Shown here one piece after another: positions 18,429-26,378 of a DNA stretch of 64,000 nucleotides. The position numbers and the translations under genes were made by a program. Each line of letters starts with the position of its first letter. The stretch's first letter is position 1. A model generated the notes under the pieces. The model searched no databases and had not been told where the DNA came from. It saw only the letters and a program-made list of their open reading frames with translations. This stretch comes from CAZTHM01 sp041946825 (lineage in GTDB: Bacteria > Acidobacteriota > Terriglobia > UBA7540): assembly GCA_041946825.1 (NCBI GenBank), contig JBHGBD010000008.1, positions 96,391-160,390 of the forward strand, given 5' to 3'.

Positions 18429-19784
18429 TTACGTCAGAAGTGCCTTGTGCACTTTCGTGACGGCCTTGACGATGTCGTCCAGATCCGCGTCGCTGTATTT
18501 TGGACCAATGCTCAGCGTCGCAAAGCGGTTGTGAATGTCCACTGTTCGTGGGCAACATTCGGCCCCGTAACGCATTGCTTTGCCTCTTGGGGTCGTGAAG
18601 GATGGCCATTCTGGATGCGGCGTCGCCTTTTCCTCTATGTATTTGGCGATGGGAAGGACCACCGTTGCGGTGATGATTGCCATCGGCACGTTCTCAGCCG
18701 TCATCGCATTGATGAACTTGTCACGCAAGTCGTGGCTGGGAAGCAACACATCGAGAGTGATTCCGATCTCGCCTTCCAGGTCGTTGCTGGTCCGCAGCCT
18801 GATGCCTGGTAACCCCTTTAGTTTGTCCCTGAGGTAACGGTATTTCCGCCGATGCTCGGTAAGGATGCCTTCGATTTTCCTGAGCTGGGCGCACATAATG
18901 GCCCCTGTTTCTTCGTTCATGCGGTAGTTCAATCCGGCAAAAGTGGGCGCGCCGGAATCCTTCTCGCCCAGTACCGTCTGGAGGAGGGGCCTTAGCGAGC
19001 CCAGATCGTGAAACCGAATCGCTCGTTCGTAAAGGAGCGGATCATTTGTGACCACCGCACCGCCTTCTCCCGAGCTAATCATTTTGTTGATCTGGAAACT
19101 GTAGATTCCCATATCCCCCATGGAGCCTGTCCTCTTTCCCTTGAACAACCCACCGCAGCACTGGGCGGCGTCTTCGAGGACCTTCACGTGGTTATTGCGG
19201 GCCAGGGTGAGAATTCTATCCATGTTGGCCAGGTTCCCGACAATGTGAACAGGCATCACCACTTTGGTCTGGGGGGTCATCTTCCTTTCCAGGTCGTCGG
19301 GATCCATGGTGAGCGACTCATCCACCTCGGCAAAGACGGGAAGGGCGCCTGTCATGACGATGGCGTTGTAACAGGAGTACCAAGTGTGCGCAGGGAGGAC
19401 TACCTCGTCACCCGGTCCCACGCCGAGCGCAGTCAGTGCGATATGCAGCGCAGCCGTCCCGGACGTAACCGCCAACGCGTACTTCACCCCGACAAATTTC
19501 TGAAACTCTTCCTCGAAGGTCCGTACTTTCTGTGGCGTCGTGAATCCGTAAAAGCGAAACAGGTTGCGGGAGCGAACAGCTTCCGTTGCTTCCGTCAGCT
19601 CCCTCTCGTCGATGAAATTGGCTCCCTCAAAATGCGTGGTGAGGGGCGTCGGGCGCACGGGGTTTCCGCCGCTCACGGCCAGTCCCTGGTTGTCCACGCC
19701 TGCCAGCAGTGGGGCTGAGGCCGCGGCGGAGACCGTTGCGAGAAACGCACGGCGGCTCAGTTCCGTACTCTCATCCTTACTCAT
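18429..19784 (-). CDS. DegT/DnrJ/EryC1-family aminotransferase with a twin-arginine signal
   Basis: 451 residues; ATG preceded by TAGGAGGA. The first 30 residues are a Tat-type signal (SRRAFLATVSAAASAPLLAG). The rest is a PLP-dependent DegT/StrS fold: AVTSGTAALHIALTALGVGPGDEVVLPAHTW, EDAAQCCGGLFKG, and the Schiff-base lysine in INKMISSGEGG. Classical relatives aminate keto-sugars in the cytoplasm for LPS or antibiotic synthesis; an exported version would be expected to act on a periplasmic amino or keto sugar after folding around PLP. It is followed nine bases later by an MFS sugar-acid transporter, probably in one transcript. Confidence 0.8.
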   Translation of the reverse strand: MSKDESTELSRRAFLATVSAAASAPLLAGVDNQGLAVSGGNPVRPTPLTTHFEGANFIDERELTEATEAVRSRNLFRFYGFTTPQKVRTFEEEFQKFVGVKYALAVTSGTAALHIALTALGVGPGDEVVLPAHTWYSCYNAIVMTGALPVFAEVDESLTMDPDDLERKMTPQTKVVMPVHIVGNLANMDRILTLARNNHVKVLEDAAQCCGGLFKGKRTGSMGDMGIYSFQINKMISSGEGGAVVTNDPLLYERAIRFHDLGSLRPLLQTVLGEKDSGAPTFAGLNYRMNEETGAIMCAQLRKIEGILTEHRRKYRYLRDKLKGLPGIRLRTSNDLEGEIGITLDVLLPSHDLRDKFINAMTAENVPMAIITATVVLPIAKYIEEKATPHPEWPSFTTPRGKAMRYGAECCPRTVDIHNRFATLSIGPKYSDADLDDIVKAVTKVHKALLT

Positions 19785-20040
19785 AAGATTCCTCCTATAC
19801 GCGGTCGCAGATTCCCCAGCGATAAAACAGCAGACTAAATCTATCGCGGTTCAATCACCTGAAACAACGATTACATCGTTGCCGGTACCCACAGGGGATT
19901 CTGGCCTGCCTGATTCTTGGTACCTCTCAAAGGGAGAGAGTCTACACCTTTGTCGCATTCTCCCCAAGACACCGCTTGTGGTTCGTTTTCGACCCGCGCT
20001 CAGAATTGGATCTGAGAACTCGACGGCCTGGAAAGTGGCC
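19785..20040. other. Intergenic region between the aminotransferase and the integrase remnant
   Basis: It contains the 5' leader and ribosome site of the aminotransferase gene (right end of that gene) and then no recognisable gene. Frames running through it lack starts and family resemblance. Confidence 0.4.
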
Positions 20041-20114
20041 CTCGCACGATCGCCGGAAGAAGCAGCCGAGATCCCCGGCGTGAAGCCGGCCACGCTGGCC
20101 GACTGGCGCTATTC
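20041..20114 (+). pseudogene. Excisionase-type HTH fragment
   Basis: The translated piece RSPEEAAEIPGVKPATLADW matches the helix-turn-helix core of MerR-like excisionases; compare LPPEEVSRRTGIRPTTLAQW in the intact gene at 21518-21778. It breaks off after ADWRYS, where the wing and C-terminus should follow, and an integrase tail begins in another frame. No start codon context is visible. This is a relic of a second integration module oriented toward the left attachment repeat. Confidence 0.6.
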
Positions 20115-20267
20115 ATGGTGGAGCGATACGTTTACATCACGGCGGAGCACAAGCGGAAGGCCATGCGGCGCTACGAGACGTCGATGAAGAAATCCGCCAG
20201 AGCGGTGAGGGTACAAAAATCTCTGTCCGCCTTCGATGACGAAAACAGCCCATTTTGGCGTATTTGA
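20115..20267 (+). pseudogene. Tyrosine-recombinase C-terminal remnant
   Basis: 51 codons ending in TGA. The start of the translation, MVERYVYITAEHKRKAM, is the signature tail of phage-type integrases (the catalytic tyrosine lies in ERY.H/I..EH); compare MVSRYAHPTPAHVLQAM in the intact integrase at 20422-21534. Only the last part of the catalytic domain remains, fused by deletion to the excisionase fragment. Its 3' end points at the 45-bp repeat 67 bases away, just as the intact integrase does from the other side. Confidence 0.65.
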
Positions 20268-20333
20268 GCCAATCGAGTCCAACGGAGGGAAATCGCCGAT
20301 ATTCTGTCGAATCAGCCAACTACAGGGAAAATC

Positions 20334-20378
20334 TGGAGGCGCGGGTGGGAATCGAACCCACGCATAAAGGTTTTGCAG
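20334..20378. other. attL: 45-bp copy of the tRNA-Cys 3' end
   Basis: A perfect 45-base direct repeat of 56848-56892, the CCA end, T-arm, variable region and anticodon-arm part of tRNA-Cys. Identity stops exactly at 20378/56892. This is the classical crossover site left by a tyrosine recombinase that targets the 3' half of a tRNA gene, and it marks the left end of the island. Confidence 0.9.
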
Positions 20379-20421
20379 CCGCGTCCTCGAATATCCACAA
20401 CACCTTGAGTCCCCATGTGTT

Positions 20422-21534
20422 TCAGTTTACCCACGCGCCTTGCGTGGTACCAGTTGCGTGGGACTTGAGTCGGTCCTTCTTAACGTACTGCTCCAGGTTC
20501 GACATAGCCTGTAGTACGTGCGCCGGCGTCGGATGCGCGTACCGCGATACCATGTTAAGCTTCGCATGGCCCAGAATCTTCGCCAGCGTGGGAAGGTCCA
20601 TCCCTGACTGTACGGCCCTGGTTGCGAACGTATGCCGAAGATCATACAGCCGGAACCAGGCGATGCCCGTCCTCTTCACCGTCCGATGGTGGGTGTTGGC
20701 AATGTTCCCCATAGGACGCCGAGGATCTCTCTTGCTCGGGAATACGTAGACCTCGGTGCCCGGCTTCGCAAGCCTCTCCGCAAGCAATTTCCGCGCCTCG
20801 GCGTTCAGTGGTACATCACGCTTGGCCGCTTTCGTCTTGCCGAACGGAATGTGTACATAGCCCTCGACAAGGTGCGTGTCCTCGCGGCGAAGCCGGTACG
20901 CTTCTTCGGGTCGCAGGCCCGTGTTGATGATGAGGGTGCCCACTTCCCGCAAGCGCTGAGTAGCCGCCGTCAGATAATGCGCTTCCTCCTCGTGAGACAG
21001 GACTCGCATCTGTTCATTGTCCTCTCGGAGGAAGCGAACGCCTCTGACCGGATTTTCACTGACGATTCGGAATTTGATCACCAAGTTGAAGATCGCACGC
21101 AGGGCTGCCAGTTCCCGGTTAACCGTGGCGGGTTTTAATTGCTCACCGGTTTTCGGGCTTACAGACGATGCCCGACGCGCCTTGTACCTCTCCACGTCGC
21201 CAGCACTTATCTCCTTCAATTTCTTGTCGCCAAAGAATCGCAACAAGGACTTCGTGCTGGTCACATGACGCCGATAGGATCGGGGGTGGCTCTGGTGCGT
21301 GTCCTTGAACCACGGCAGGAAAACTGTCTCCACGAACTCCCGGAATCCCTCGGGTACTTCTTTTTCCTCCTTCCGTTTCGGTATTCTTACCCCTCGCACC
21401 AAGTCAGCTTTGCACATGGCCTGCATGAGCCGGGCCTGATGCTTGTTCTTCTGGCGTGTGGATTCCTTATATCGCTCCCCCTTATACCAGAAGTCGTACA
21501 CGTAATTTCCAGATCGTTCACGATACACGGACAT
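20422..21534 (-). CDS. Tyrosine recombinase (site-specific integrase), left copy
   Basis: 370 residues from the ATG at 21534 (MSVYRERSG), chosen over longer frames because GGGTGAG precedes it and because SAM-like integrases start this way. N-terminal arm-binding/SAM-like domain (about 60-160), then the catalytic domain with NTGLRPEEAYRL (Arg), LYDLRHTFATR (Arg/His), ILGHAKLNMVSRYAHP (His and nucleophile Tyr). It catalyses integration at the tRNA-Cys 3' end; its stop codon is 43 bases from the attL repeat. The upstream excisionase gene overlaps it by 17 bases, implying coupled translation. It is convergent with the collapsed integrase remnant on the other side of attL. Confidence 0.9.
   Translation of the reverse strand: MSVYRERSGNYVYDFWYKGERYKESTRQKNKHQARLMQAMCKADLVRGVRIPKRKEEKEVPEGFREFVETVFLPWFKDTHQSHPRSYRRHVTSTKSLLRFFGDKKLKEISAGDVERYKARRASSVSPKTGEQLKPATVNRELAALRAIFNLVIKFRIVSENPVRGVRFLREDNEQMRVLSHEEEAHYLTAATQRLREVGTLIINTGLRPEEAYRLRREDTHLVEGYVHIPFGKTKAAKRDVPLNAEARKLLAERLAKPGTEVYVFPSKRDPRRPMGNIANTHHRTVKRTGIAWFRLYDLRHTFATRAVQSGMDLPTLAKILGHAKLNMVSRYAHPTPAHVLQAMSNLEQYVKKDRLKSHATGTTQGAWVN
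20440..20464 (+). repeat. Left pair of candidate integrase arm-type sites
   Basis: TTGCGTGGTAC (20440-20450) and TTGCGTGGGAC (20454-20464), inside the 3' end of the integrase gene and about 60-85 bases from the left att core. The same 11-mer occurs twice at 56730-56753 near the right core, in the same orientation. Confidence 0.5.
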
Positions 21535-21778
21535 GCTCACCCCTTTCAGTGTGCTGTCCGCGCACTTCAATCCTGCAACGCTGCAAGTAAGCGTCAACAT
21601 CGGCGGCATCGTACCGCACCAGCCGCCCGATCCGCAAATAGGGAATTCCTGTCTTGCGGTAGCGCCACTGCGCAAGTGTTGTGGGCCGGATGCCAGTCCG
21701 CCGGGAAACTTCTTCGGGAGGTAGTAGTTCTCTTCTGGCTGGGACTTCTGTCTCGTGAGCGGAGCACGGCTCTGCCAC
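21518..21778 (-). CDS. Excisionase-like HTH protein
   Basis: 86 residues with a GTG start after AGGAGGTG. The core LPPEEVSRRTGIRPTTLAQWRYRKTG...GRLVRYDAADVDAYL is the MerR-type winged helix of AlpA/Xis proteins that bend DNA next to att sites and set recombination direction. Its 3' end overlaps the integrase start by 17 bases, so the two are translationally coupled. A candidate promoter lies at 21947-21975. Confidence 0.8.
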   Translation of the reverse strand: MAEPCSAHETEVPARRELLPPEEVSRRTGIRPTTLAQWRYRKTGIPYLRIGRLVRYDAADVDAYLQRCRIEVRGQHTERGEHVRVS

Positions 21779-22106
21779 AGGGCACCTCCTGATACATCGG
21801 AGATTGTGTTTGTCAGGCAGTGTCCCGGCTGGAGGCTTTAGTCAGCTTCCTGACTTCTGCCGGGTCTAATTAGGCAGGCCTTGGTACTCCTTGCTCGATC
21901 CGCGAGGAATCACGAAGGATTGCTCTCCTCGCATCTCTTGCACGCGAGAGTACACAGAATTCGGAACCCTGTCAAGTCCAAAACGGGCATGGGAGGTAAT
22001 GCCTATCTTATGTCGTCACAATCATGATCGTATAACTCATTCAAAACTGGGCTGATCATAGGTGTAGACTGTCTCACTTCTGCTGGACACAAAACCACCC
22101 AGGAAT
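21779..22106. other. Intergenic region between excisionase and E1 genes
   Basis: No gene visible. It holds a candidate minus-strand promoter for the xis-int pair at 21947-21975 and some short palindromes (for example around 22015-22030). The E1 gene of the Ubl operon ends at its right edge. Confidence 0.4.
21947..21975 (-). promoter_or_regulatory. Candidate promoter for xis-int
   Basis: Minus strand: TTGACA (21975-21970), 17-base spacer, TACTCT (21952-21947) with a TG two bases upstream, an extended -10 arrangement. About 170 bases upstream of the excisionase start. Confidence 0.35.
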
Positions 22107-23648
22107 TCATTGTGAATATCGGCTCCGGAATACCTCGTGCGCATCGGCGTCCCCACAGATGTCACAGCCATCTGACGGTCTTCTAAGATACGGATACGCA
22201 GGAGAAAACGTGCCCAATGTATCCAGAACGTAGTAGCTCTTGAGCACAGCATTTGGAAAGAGTCGCTCCTTCATGACTTCGCCAGCAATAAGCACGCCTG
22301 CGACGGTGGTTGCGAATGCCGCAGGAATTTCTGTTGATCTATCCTCAACGAAAAGAGGGAGTTCAGCACATTTCTGGCGCCAGTCACCCCAACGCTCGCC
22401 TACCGTCGGCGGGGCATTGATCCTCCCGGAGACGCGGCGCACTTGGTCCGGGCTGAATTTGCCGTTTGTGGCCATCAATTCTTGGACTTCCGATGTTTCT
22501 AGGCCGAGACCCTGTGCCATCACCTTCGTCTCTTCGTAGATCGAGGTCTGAGGATAGAAACAGCCCATGCATGCGCTCTCTCCGAAGAAGACCCTTCGAA
22601 TCACCGCTTCCCCGTTCTCAGTCACGGCCCCGTCCAGGAGAACTCGCGGCAAGTCTTTTTGAATGCCGCGCCGTGCTGCTCCAGTGTGAACCGTAGCGAC
22701 AACGAGATCGAGAAAACCCCGCCGACGGAATTCCTCAACGCAAGCTTTATAGGGCTTCTCTTCTACTAGGCATTCCCTACCCGAACCACATCCTAATAAC
22801 GCGGCGGCGATTCTCACTTTCTTGGTCGCCTCATTGGCATGTCGCAAGGTGGCAAATGGATAGCGTTGGAGATTCCGACCAATGATCTCGTCGGGATCGA
22901 CCAGAGCAAAGCGGCCAATGATTCCCGGAATCGCCGAAAGTGTGAGGATTGTTGCTGATCCACCGGAACCGACGCCCGCGACCAGAAGAGGCCCTACATT
23001 GAATTCGGAGGGGATTGAAGGATTTTCGGCATCAGCCTTATCCACGGAATAATCGTAGGCGGAGAACAGTACACTTCTGCGGAAGACAACAGGCCGCTTC
23101 AATGCGCCGATGAGCCCCAGATTCTTGAGCAAGAATTTGAACGCCTCGGAGAGGGCTAGGCACGCCGCGAGATTCGCGCCCACGGGGTTTTCATTCGGTC
23201 CTGGGTCTGTGCATGTGTTCAGAAAAGCAAGCCAGCCGTCGCTCGCCACTTGCACTTGAGATTCGGCACCGACGCGCCCTACGGAAATCCGAAGGTCAGC
23301 CTTCTGTCGACCGGGCCTGCACACGGAAAAGGTGACGCCACAATTGATTTCATCGGCTAGACCGAGGACGGAATCGCCGATTGTTGTGCCACGTAGCATC
23401 GGCGTTGGTTTTAGAAGCTGCGCGTCCTCCTCAATTTCTAAATACACATGCCTTACAAGAGGTGCCATTCTGGCAAGTAGGTTGGAAGTAAGGCTCAGTA
23501 TCCATTGACCATTCCGAGAATACAGAGCTCGCGCCGAAGTGTGTATTGCGACGGTCTGGGGTTTGACCAGGCCAGCAATGTCACCCCGTCTTTCCCTTGA
23601 GAGCGAGTTGAGCAGGGAGAGGTTCTGAGAGACAACGGCGTCCTTCAT
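22107..23648 (-). CDS. E1-like ubiquitin-activating enzyme (ThiF fold) of a bacterial Ubl system
   Basis: 513 residues. The C-terminal half is an adenylation Rossmann fold: GVGSGGS at about 222-228, LVDPDEIIGRNLQRYP (Asp and Arg/Asn that bind ATP and Mg) and VVATVHTGAARR. Two cysteine pairs (CMGC and CDIC) look like a zinc site. QKCAELPLF after them is a candidate catalytic cysteine. The N-terminal 220 residues lack these motifs and may be an inactive adenylation-like domain, as reported for type II BIL E1s. Predicted role: adenylate the Ubl and hand it to the E2 encoded two genes upstream. Last gene of the four-gene operon, two bases after the JAB stop. Confidence 0.8.
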   Translation of the reverse strand: MKDAVVSQNLSLLNSLSRERRGDIAGLVKPQTVAIHTSARALYSRNGQWILSLTSNLLARMAPLVRHVYLEIEEDAQLLKPTPMLRGTTIGDSVLGLADEINCGVTFSVCRPGRQKADLRISVGRVGAESQVQVASDGWLAFLNTCTDPGPNENPVGANLAACLALSEAFKFLLKNLGLIGALKRPVVFRRSVLFSAYDYSVDKADAENPSIPSEFNVGPLLVAGVGSGGSATILTLSAIPGIIGRFALVDPDEIIGRNLQRYPFATLRHANEATKKVRIAAALLGCGSGRECLVEEKPYKACVEEFRRRGFLDLVVATVHTGAARRGIQKDLPRVLLDGAVTENGEAVIRRVFFGESACMGCFYPQTSIYEETKVMAQGLGLETSEVQELMATNGKFSPDQVRRVSGRINAPPTVGERWGDWRQKCAELPLFVEDRSTEIPAAFATTVAGVLIAGEVMKERLFPNAVLKSYYVLDTLGTFSPAYPYLRRPSDGCDICGDADAHEVFRSRYSQ

Positions 23649-23650
23649 GG

Positions 23651-24217
23651 TTAGGACAACCTCGTCGGGTCGATATGGATGAGATCGACTGCGCCATGAC
23701 CTGTGATTTCAACCCACCTGCCGCCCTCAAGGTAGCGATGGAAGTAGCAACGCTCCAGAGGGAGGGAGACAGACTGGTCGAAATTTGGGACGACTATCGA
23801 AAGGAACCCAGGCGCCGATGAGACCGCATTCACATCATCTCCTCCAGAATGGCCATGATCACCAGGATGTGTATGGATCTGAGCGACTATCAGCAGATCT
23901 AGTCTTCGGAGCGTTTCTCCGATCCGGATCATCTCCTCGGTTGGAACCCGGACGCCGCCCCATCTGCTGATGCTGCGGGGAATGAGTGCAGTTGTGACTA
24001 TGCAGATTGAACCTTCATACCAGCCAGCCCAGTAGACCAAACCCTCACATGGCCTTCTCCCTTCACCTCGGAGATGTTTGTGGGTCGCGTCGATCACTGC
24101 AGAGCTGACGAAATATGTCCTCGGCCAGCGATTTACCCTGCTGCGGCGACTCGCCACTCTCTGATCTGGCCGTCCTCTTCGACCCCAAAGCAACTTGAAC
24201 CTCTCGATCAACCACAT
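23651..24217 (-). CDS. JAB/MPN-domain metallo-deubiquitinase
   Basis: 188 residues. The JAMM signature is complete: Glu58 (CEGL), His115-Thr-His117-Pro, Ser124 and Asp127/128 (HTHPGDHGHSGGDD), ligands for a catalytic zinc. In bacterial Ubl systems this enzyme trims the Ubl C-terminus or removes it from targets. The ATG overlaps the last codons of the E2 gene by 10 bases, and the E1 gene follows two bases after its stop, so the three enzymes are translationally coupled. An arginine-rich N-terminal extension of about 30 residues precedes the fold. Confidence 0.85.
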   Translation of the reverse strand: MWLIERFKLLWGRRGRPDQRVASRRSRVNRWPRTYFVSSAVIDATHKHLRGEGRRPCEGLVYWAGWYEGSICIVTTALIPRSISRWGGVRVPTEEMIRIGETLRRLDLLIVAQIHTHPGDHGHSGGDDVNAVSSAPGFLSIVVPNFDQSVSLPLERCYFHRYLEGGRWVEITGHGAVDLIHIDPTRLS

Positions 24218-24618
24218 TTGTTCAGCTCCACTTGGATTTCCTGGAGAATCATGGCAATCGGGTATTTCTCAGGTGCCCATTGTGGTCTCCGGTCGGGGTG
24301 CCCTTTGATATAGAACTCCCTAGTACCGTTCAGGCAGAATCCGGGCCAGTCCTTCTTATAGGCCGGCATTGAAGGGCAACCCTGCCCATCAAGTGCTTTG
24401 GTCAGAGGATTGACGAATACGTACGATGGTGCCTCATCCGGAAAGACGTCGAAGGTGATGCGTACAACGTGTTTCTCGTCGGGCTTGGTCTTTGGGTGCA
24501 TCCGAATGTAAAGCTCAGGAGGCAGGAGTTCCCAACCGTATTCCTCGAAAGCAGCCTCATTCGAAAAGAACGCCTGTAAAGTCTTGAGCAGTTTCTTGCG
24601 GATAAGGATGGGATCCAT
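24208..24618 (-). CDS. E2-like ubiquitin-conjugating enzyme
   Basis: 136 residues from the ATG at 24618, eight bases after AGGAGG (a GTG three codons earlier overlaps the ribosome site). The fold follows E2/UBC enzymes: an N-terminal helix, strands with ELYIRMHP and VVRITFDVFPDEAPSYVFVNP, then PGFCLNG (Cys95), in the place of the eukaryotic catalytic cysteine motif (ICLD), and QWAPEKYPIAMILQEIQVEL, equivalent to the W.P....ILLSIQSLL helix. The catalytic cysteine is therefore present. It should accept the Ubl from the E1 and pass it to a target amine. Second gene of the operon. Confidence 0.75.
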   Translation of the reverse strand: MDPILIRKKLLKTLQAFFSNEAAFEEYGWELLPPELYIRMHPKTKPDEKHVVRITFDVFPDEAPSYVFVNPLTKALDGQGCPSMPAYKKDWPGFCLNGTREFYIKGHPDRRPQWAPEKYPIAMILQEIQVELNKCG

Positions 24619-24637
24619 AATTCCCACCTCCTAAGGA

Positions 24638-24892
24638 TCAGATTACCTCGGGCTTTTTCGGCTCGAGCAGCAACACAGCGTCGTTCGGTATCCCCAGTTC
24701 TCCGAGTGTGGATTCCTCGTTGAGGACCACGCCGTTGAACACGAGGACGTAATTGTCGGCCATGCCGGGGTCCAGTTTCAGCTTGCCCATGGCGCTTTTC
24801 TTGAGCGGGCCGACCTTCATGTTCACGTTGACCTGGTCCGTCAGGTCGCCAGCTGATGTGGACGAAATTGTTACTGTAATTTGTTCAGCCAT
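24638..24892 (-). CDS. Ubiquitin-like protein (YukD/EsaB-like) without C-terminal glycine
   Basis: 84 residues, ATG preceded by AGGAGGTAAG. A beta-grasp pattern is visible: ITVTISS...VNVNMKVGPLKKSAMGKL (beta hairpin and helix), NYVLVFNGVVLNEESTLGELGI (as in ubiquitin's QRLIFAGKQLEDGRTLSDY), ending in AVLLLEPKKPEVI. It is the first gene of the operon with E2, JAB and E1 and is the expected substrate. There is no glycine after the last strand, so either conjugation uses another C-terminus after JAB trimming, or this is a carrier or regulator that is not itself conjugated. Confidence 0.75.
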   Translation of the reverse strand: MAEQITVTISSTSAGDLTDQVNVNMKVGPLKKSAMGKLKLDPGMADNYVLVFNGVVLNEESTLGELGIPNDAVLLLEPKKPEVI

Positions 24893-24977
24893 AATAACTT
24901 ACCTCCTGAACGAGATCCTGCCTGAGAAACGGCCATTGAAGCGACTTACACTTGATTCGCCGTCTCGTTCGTGATAC

Positions 24978-25007
24978 ATTGTAAAAGGAGCGCGTATCTT
25001 TTGTCAA
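24978..25007 (-). promoter_or_regulatory. Promoter of the Ubl-E2-JAB-E1 operon
   Basis: Minus strand: perfect TTGACA (25007-25002), 18-base spacer, TACAAT (24983-24978). It lies 86 bases upstream of the Ubl start and inside the region shared with the divergent XRE gene, so the XRE protein could bind here. Confidence 0.55.
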
Positions 25008-25040
25008 TCAAATTCTTACAGGTGAAACGGGAGGTGAAAA

Positions 25041-25400
25041 ATGGCCAGAGTCAATCTCCTTCGCCTCGGCAAGTTGGTCCGGGAGCGGCGGGGAGATCGG
25101 GGAATCAGAGTGGTTGCTTTCGAGATCGGCGTCAGCCCGGCTACCCTTTCGCGTGTCGAAAGAGGAAAGCTCCCCGACCTTGACACCTTCACGAAGATAT
25201 GCGAATGGCTCGAAGTAGATCCGGCTGAGATGCTCGAAATGAAGAAGGGGATTGCGACAAGAAAAGAGGGGCAACCGAATTCGGACGTAGTTGTGGCGGC
25301 GCACCTTCGTGCCGACCCAACGCAAGATCCTGATGCAGCCCAGGACATCGCGCAGCTTATCATGGCTGCGCAACGTACGCTCGCTCAACAAGTCGAATGA
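25041..25400 (+). CDS. XRE-family DNA-binding regulator
   Basis: 119 residues; start preceded by GGGAGGTG. Residues about 5-65 are a lambda-repressor-like HTH (LGKLVRERRG...VAFEIGVSPATLSRVERGKLPDLDTFTKICEWLEVDPAEML). The C-terminal tail is a short helix (DIAQLIMAAQRTLAQ). It is divergent from the Ubl operon and followed seven bases later by an ImmA/IrrE-type protease gene. The pair is the familiar module in which the protease cleaves the repressor upon damage or infection, here probably controlling the conjugation operon or the following small genes. Confidence 0.8.
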   Translation: MARVNLLRLGKLVRERRGDRGIRVVAFEIGVSPATLSRVERGKLPDLDTFTKICEWLEVDPAEMLEMKKGIATRKEGQPNSDVVVAAHLRADPTQDPDAAQDIAQLIMAAQRTLAQQVE

Positions 25401-25406
25401 AGTAAA

Positions 25407-26012
25407 GTGACAATCGGGTTCTCTATGTTCGAACGTGGCTTCAAGACTTGGTGCGAAGAATTCTCGATCCAAATCCGCCGTGAAATGGGACTGTCAAACG
25501 TTTCGCCCCTTGATCCGCTTGACCTAGCGAAAGTCCTCGATGTTGACGTACGAAGACCACAACAGCTCGACAGCCTTCCAGCCGATGTGTCTGAGCGCCT
25601 CATTAATAAGCACGCTGAAACCTGGTCAGCCGTTACGGTTTCGCATGGGCACAAACACCTCACAGTTTACAACCCCATTCATTCGCGTGCGCGGAGGAAC
25701 AGCGACCTGATGCATGAGCTAGCGCATATCCTGCTCGAGCATCGGCCGACTCATGTGTTCATCTCGCCCCAGAAAGGATACGCGCTGCGCACGCACGACA
25801 GGAATCAGGAGTCTGAAGCAGCTTGGCTGGCCGGATGCCTGCTTCTGCCCCGGCCAGCGCTGCTTGATATCCGCAAGCGCGGCCTGGATGATGGTACAGC
25901 CTGCGAGAAATATGGTGTGAGCGAAGACCTGCTGCGGTTCCGCATGAACGCGACCGGTGTGAACGTTCAGCTCAAGCGGGCGGGAGTGTGGCATAGAAAA
26001 TCCAGACGATAG
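25407..26012 (+). CDS. ImmA/IrrE-family zinc metallopeptidase
   Basis: 201 residues from a GTG at 25407 (an ATG at 25425 is an alternative). The zinc-site motif HELAH sits in RRNSDLMHELAHILLEH, with ESEAAWLAGCLLLPRPAL downstream, the standard ImmA/IrrE arrangement (third ligand Glu). Members cleave XRE repressors to switch on ICE, phage or damage genes. Paired with the upstream XRE gene at a seven-base distance, so a regulatory pair is very likely. Confidence 0.85.
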   Translation: MTIGFSMFERGFKTWCEEFSIQIRREMGLSNVSPLDPLDLAKVLDVDVRRPQQLDSLPADVSERLINKHAETWSAVTVSHGHKHLTVYNPIHSRARRNSDLMHELAHILLEHRPTHVFISPQKGYALRTHDRNQESEAAWLAGCLLLPRPALLDIRKRGLDDGTACEKYGVSEDLLRFRMNATGVNVQLKRAGVWHRKSRR

Positions 26013-26042
26013 ACCTATTGATTTGCATTTGGAGGAAAGCAA

Positions 26043-26273
26043 ATGGGAAAAAACCAACACGTTGTTCGAAGGGATGATCAGTGGGGTGTGAAGCGCGAAG
26101 GCGCGGACAGGGCCGGCTCGCTTCACCCGACGCAGAGGGAAGCAATCGATGTCGCCCGGCGAAGGGCGATCAGGGACGGCGGCGAGGTTGTAATCCACGA
26201 CCGACATGGCAGGATCCGGGACAAGGACAGTTACGGACACGACCCGAATCCGCCGAAAGATACCAAGCACTGA
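26043..26273 (+). CDS. DUF2188 small protein
   Basis: 76 residues with an excellent ribosome site (GGAGGAAAGC). The pattern HVVRRDDQWGVKREGADRAGSLHPTQREAIDVARRRAIRDGGEVVIHDRHGRIRDKDSYG is that of the DUF2188 family, a small two-stranded sheet plus helix of unknown function often found next to XRE/ImmA genes and in mobile elements. Third gene of the XRE-ImmA cluster, 30 bases downstream. Confidence 0.8.
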   Translation: MGKNQHVVRRDDQWGVKREGADRAGSLHPTQREAIDVARRRAIRDGGEVVIHDRHGRIRDKDSYGHDPNPPKDTKH

Positions 26274-26378
26274 GCTAGGGTGAATCCCCTGAGGTCTCCT
26301 GCATTCGACCAGCGCCTGCTGGGTAAGCGAAGATGTGTTCTCTGGGACGTACGTTCCCTCCGTAGAAGGAAATCTACA

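Noticed and set aside
17703..18812. 369-codon plus-strand frame across the MFS and aminotransferase genes
   Set aside because: Antisense to two well-supported genes and without a ribosome site or motif.
22015..22035. Short palindromes suggesting an origin or CRISPR repeat
   Set aside because: Single occurrences, no iteration or spacers; no CRISPR array is seen anywhere in the window.
22107..24892. Type II CBASS with Cap2/Cap3
   Set aside because: E1 and E2 are separate proteins with their own Ubl and there is no adjacent CD-NTase; the BIL/Bub-like layout fits better.
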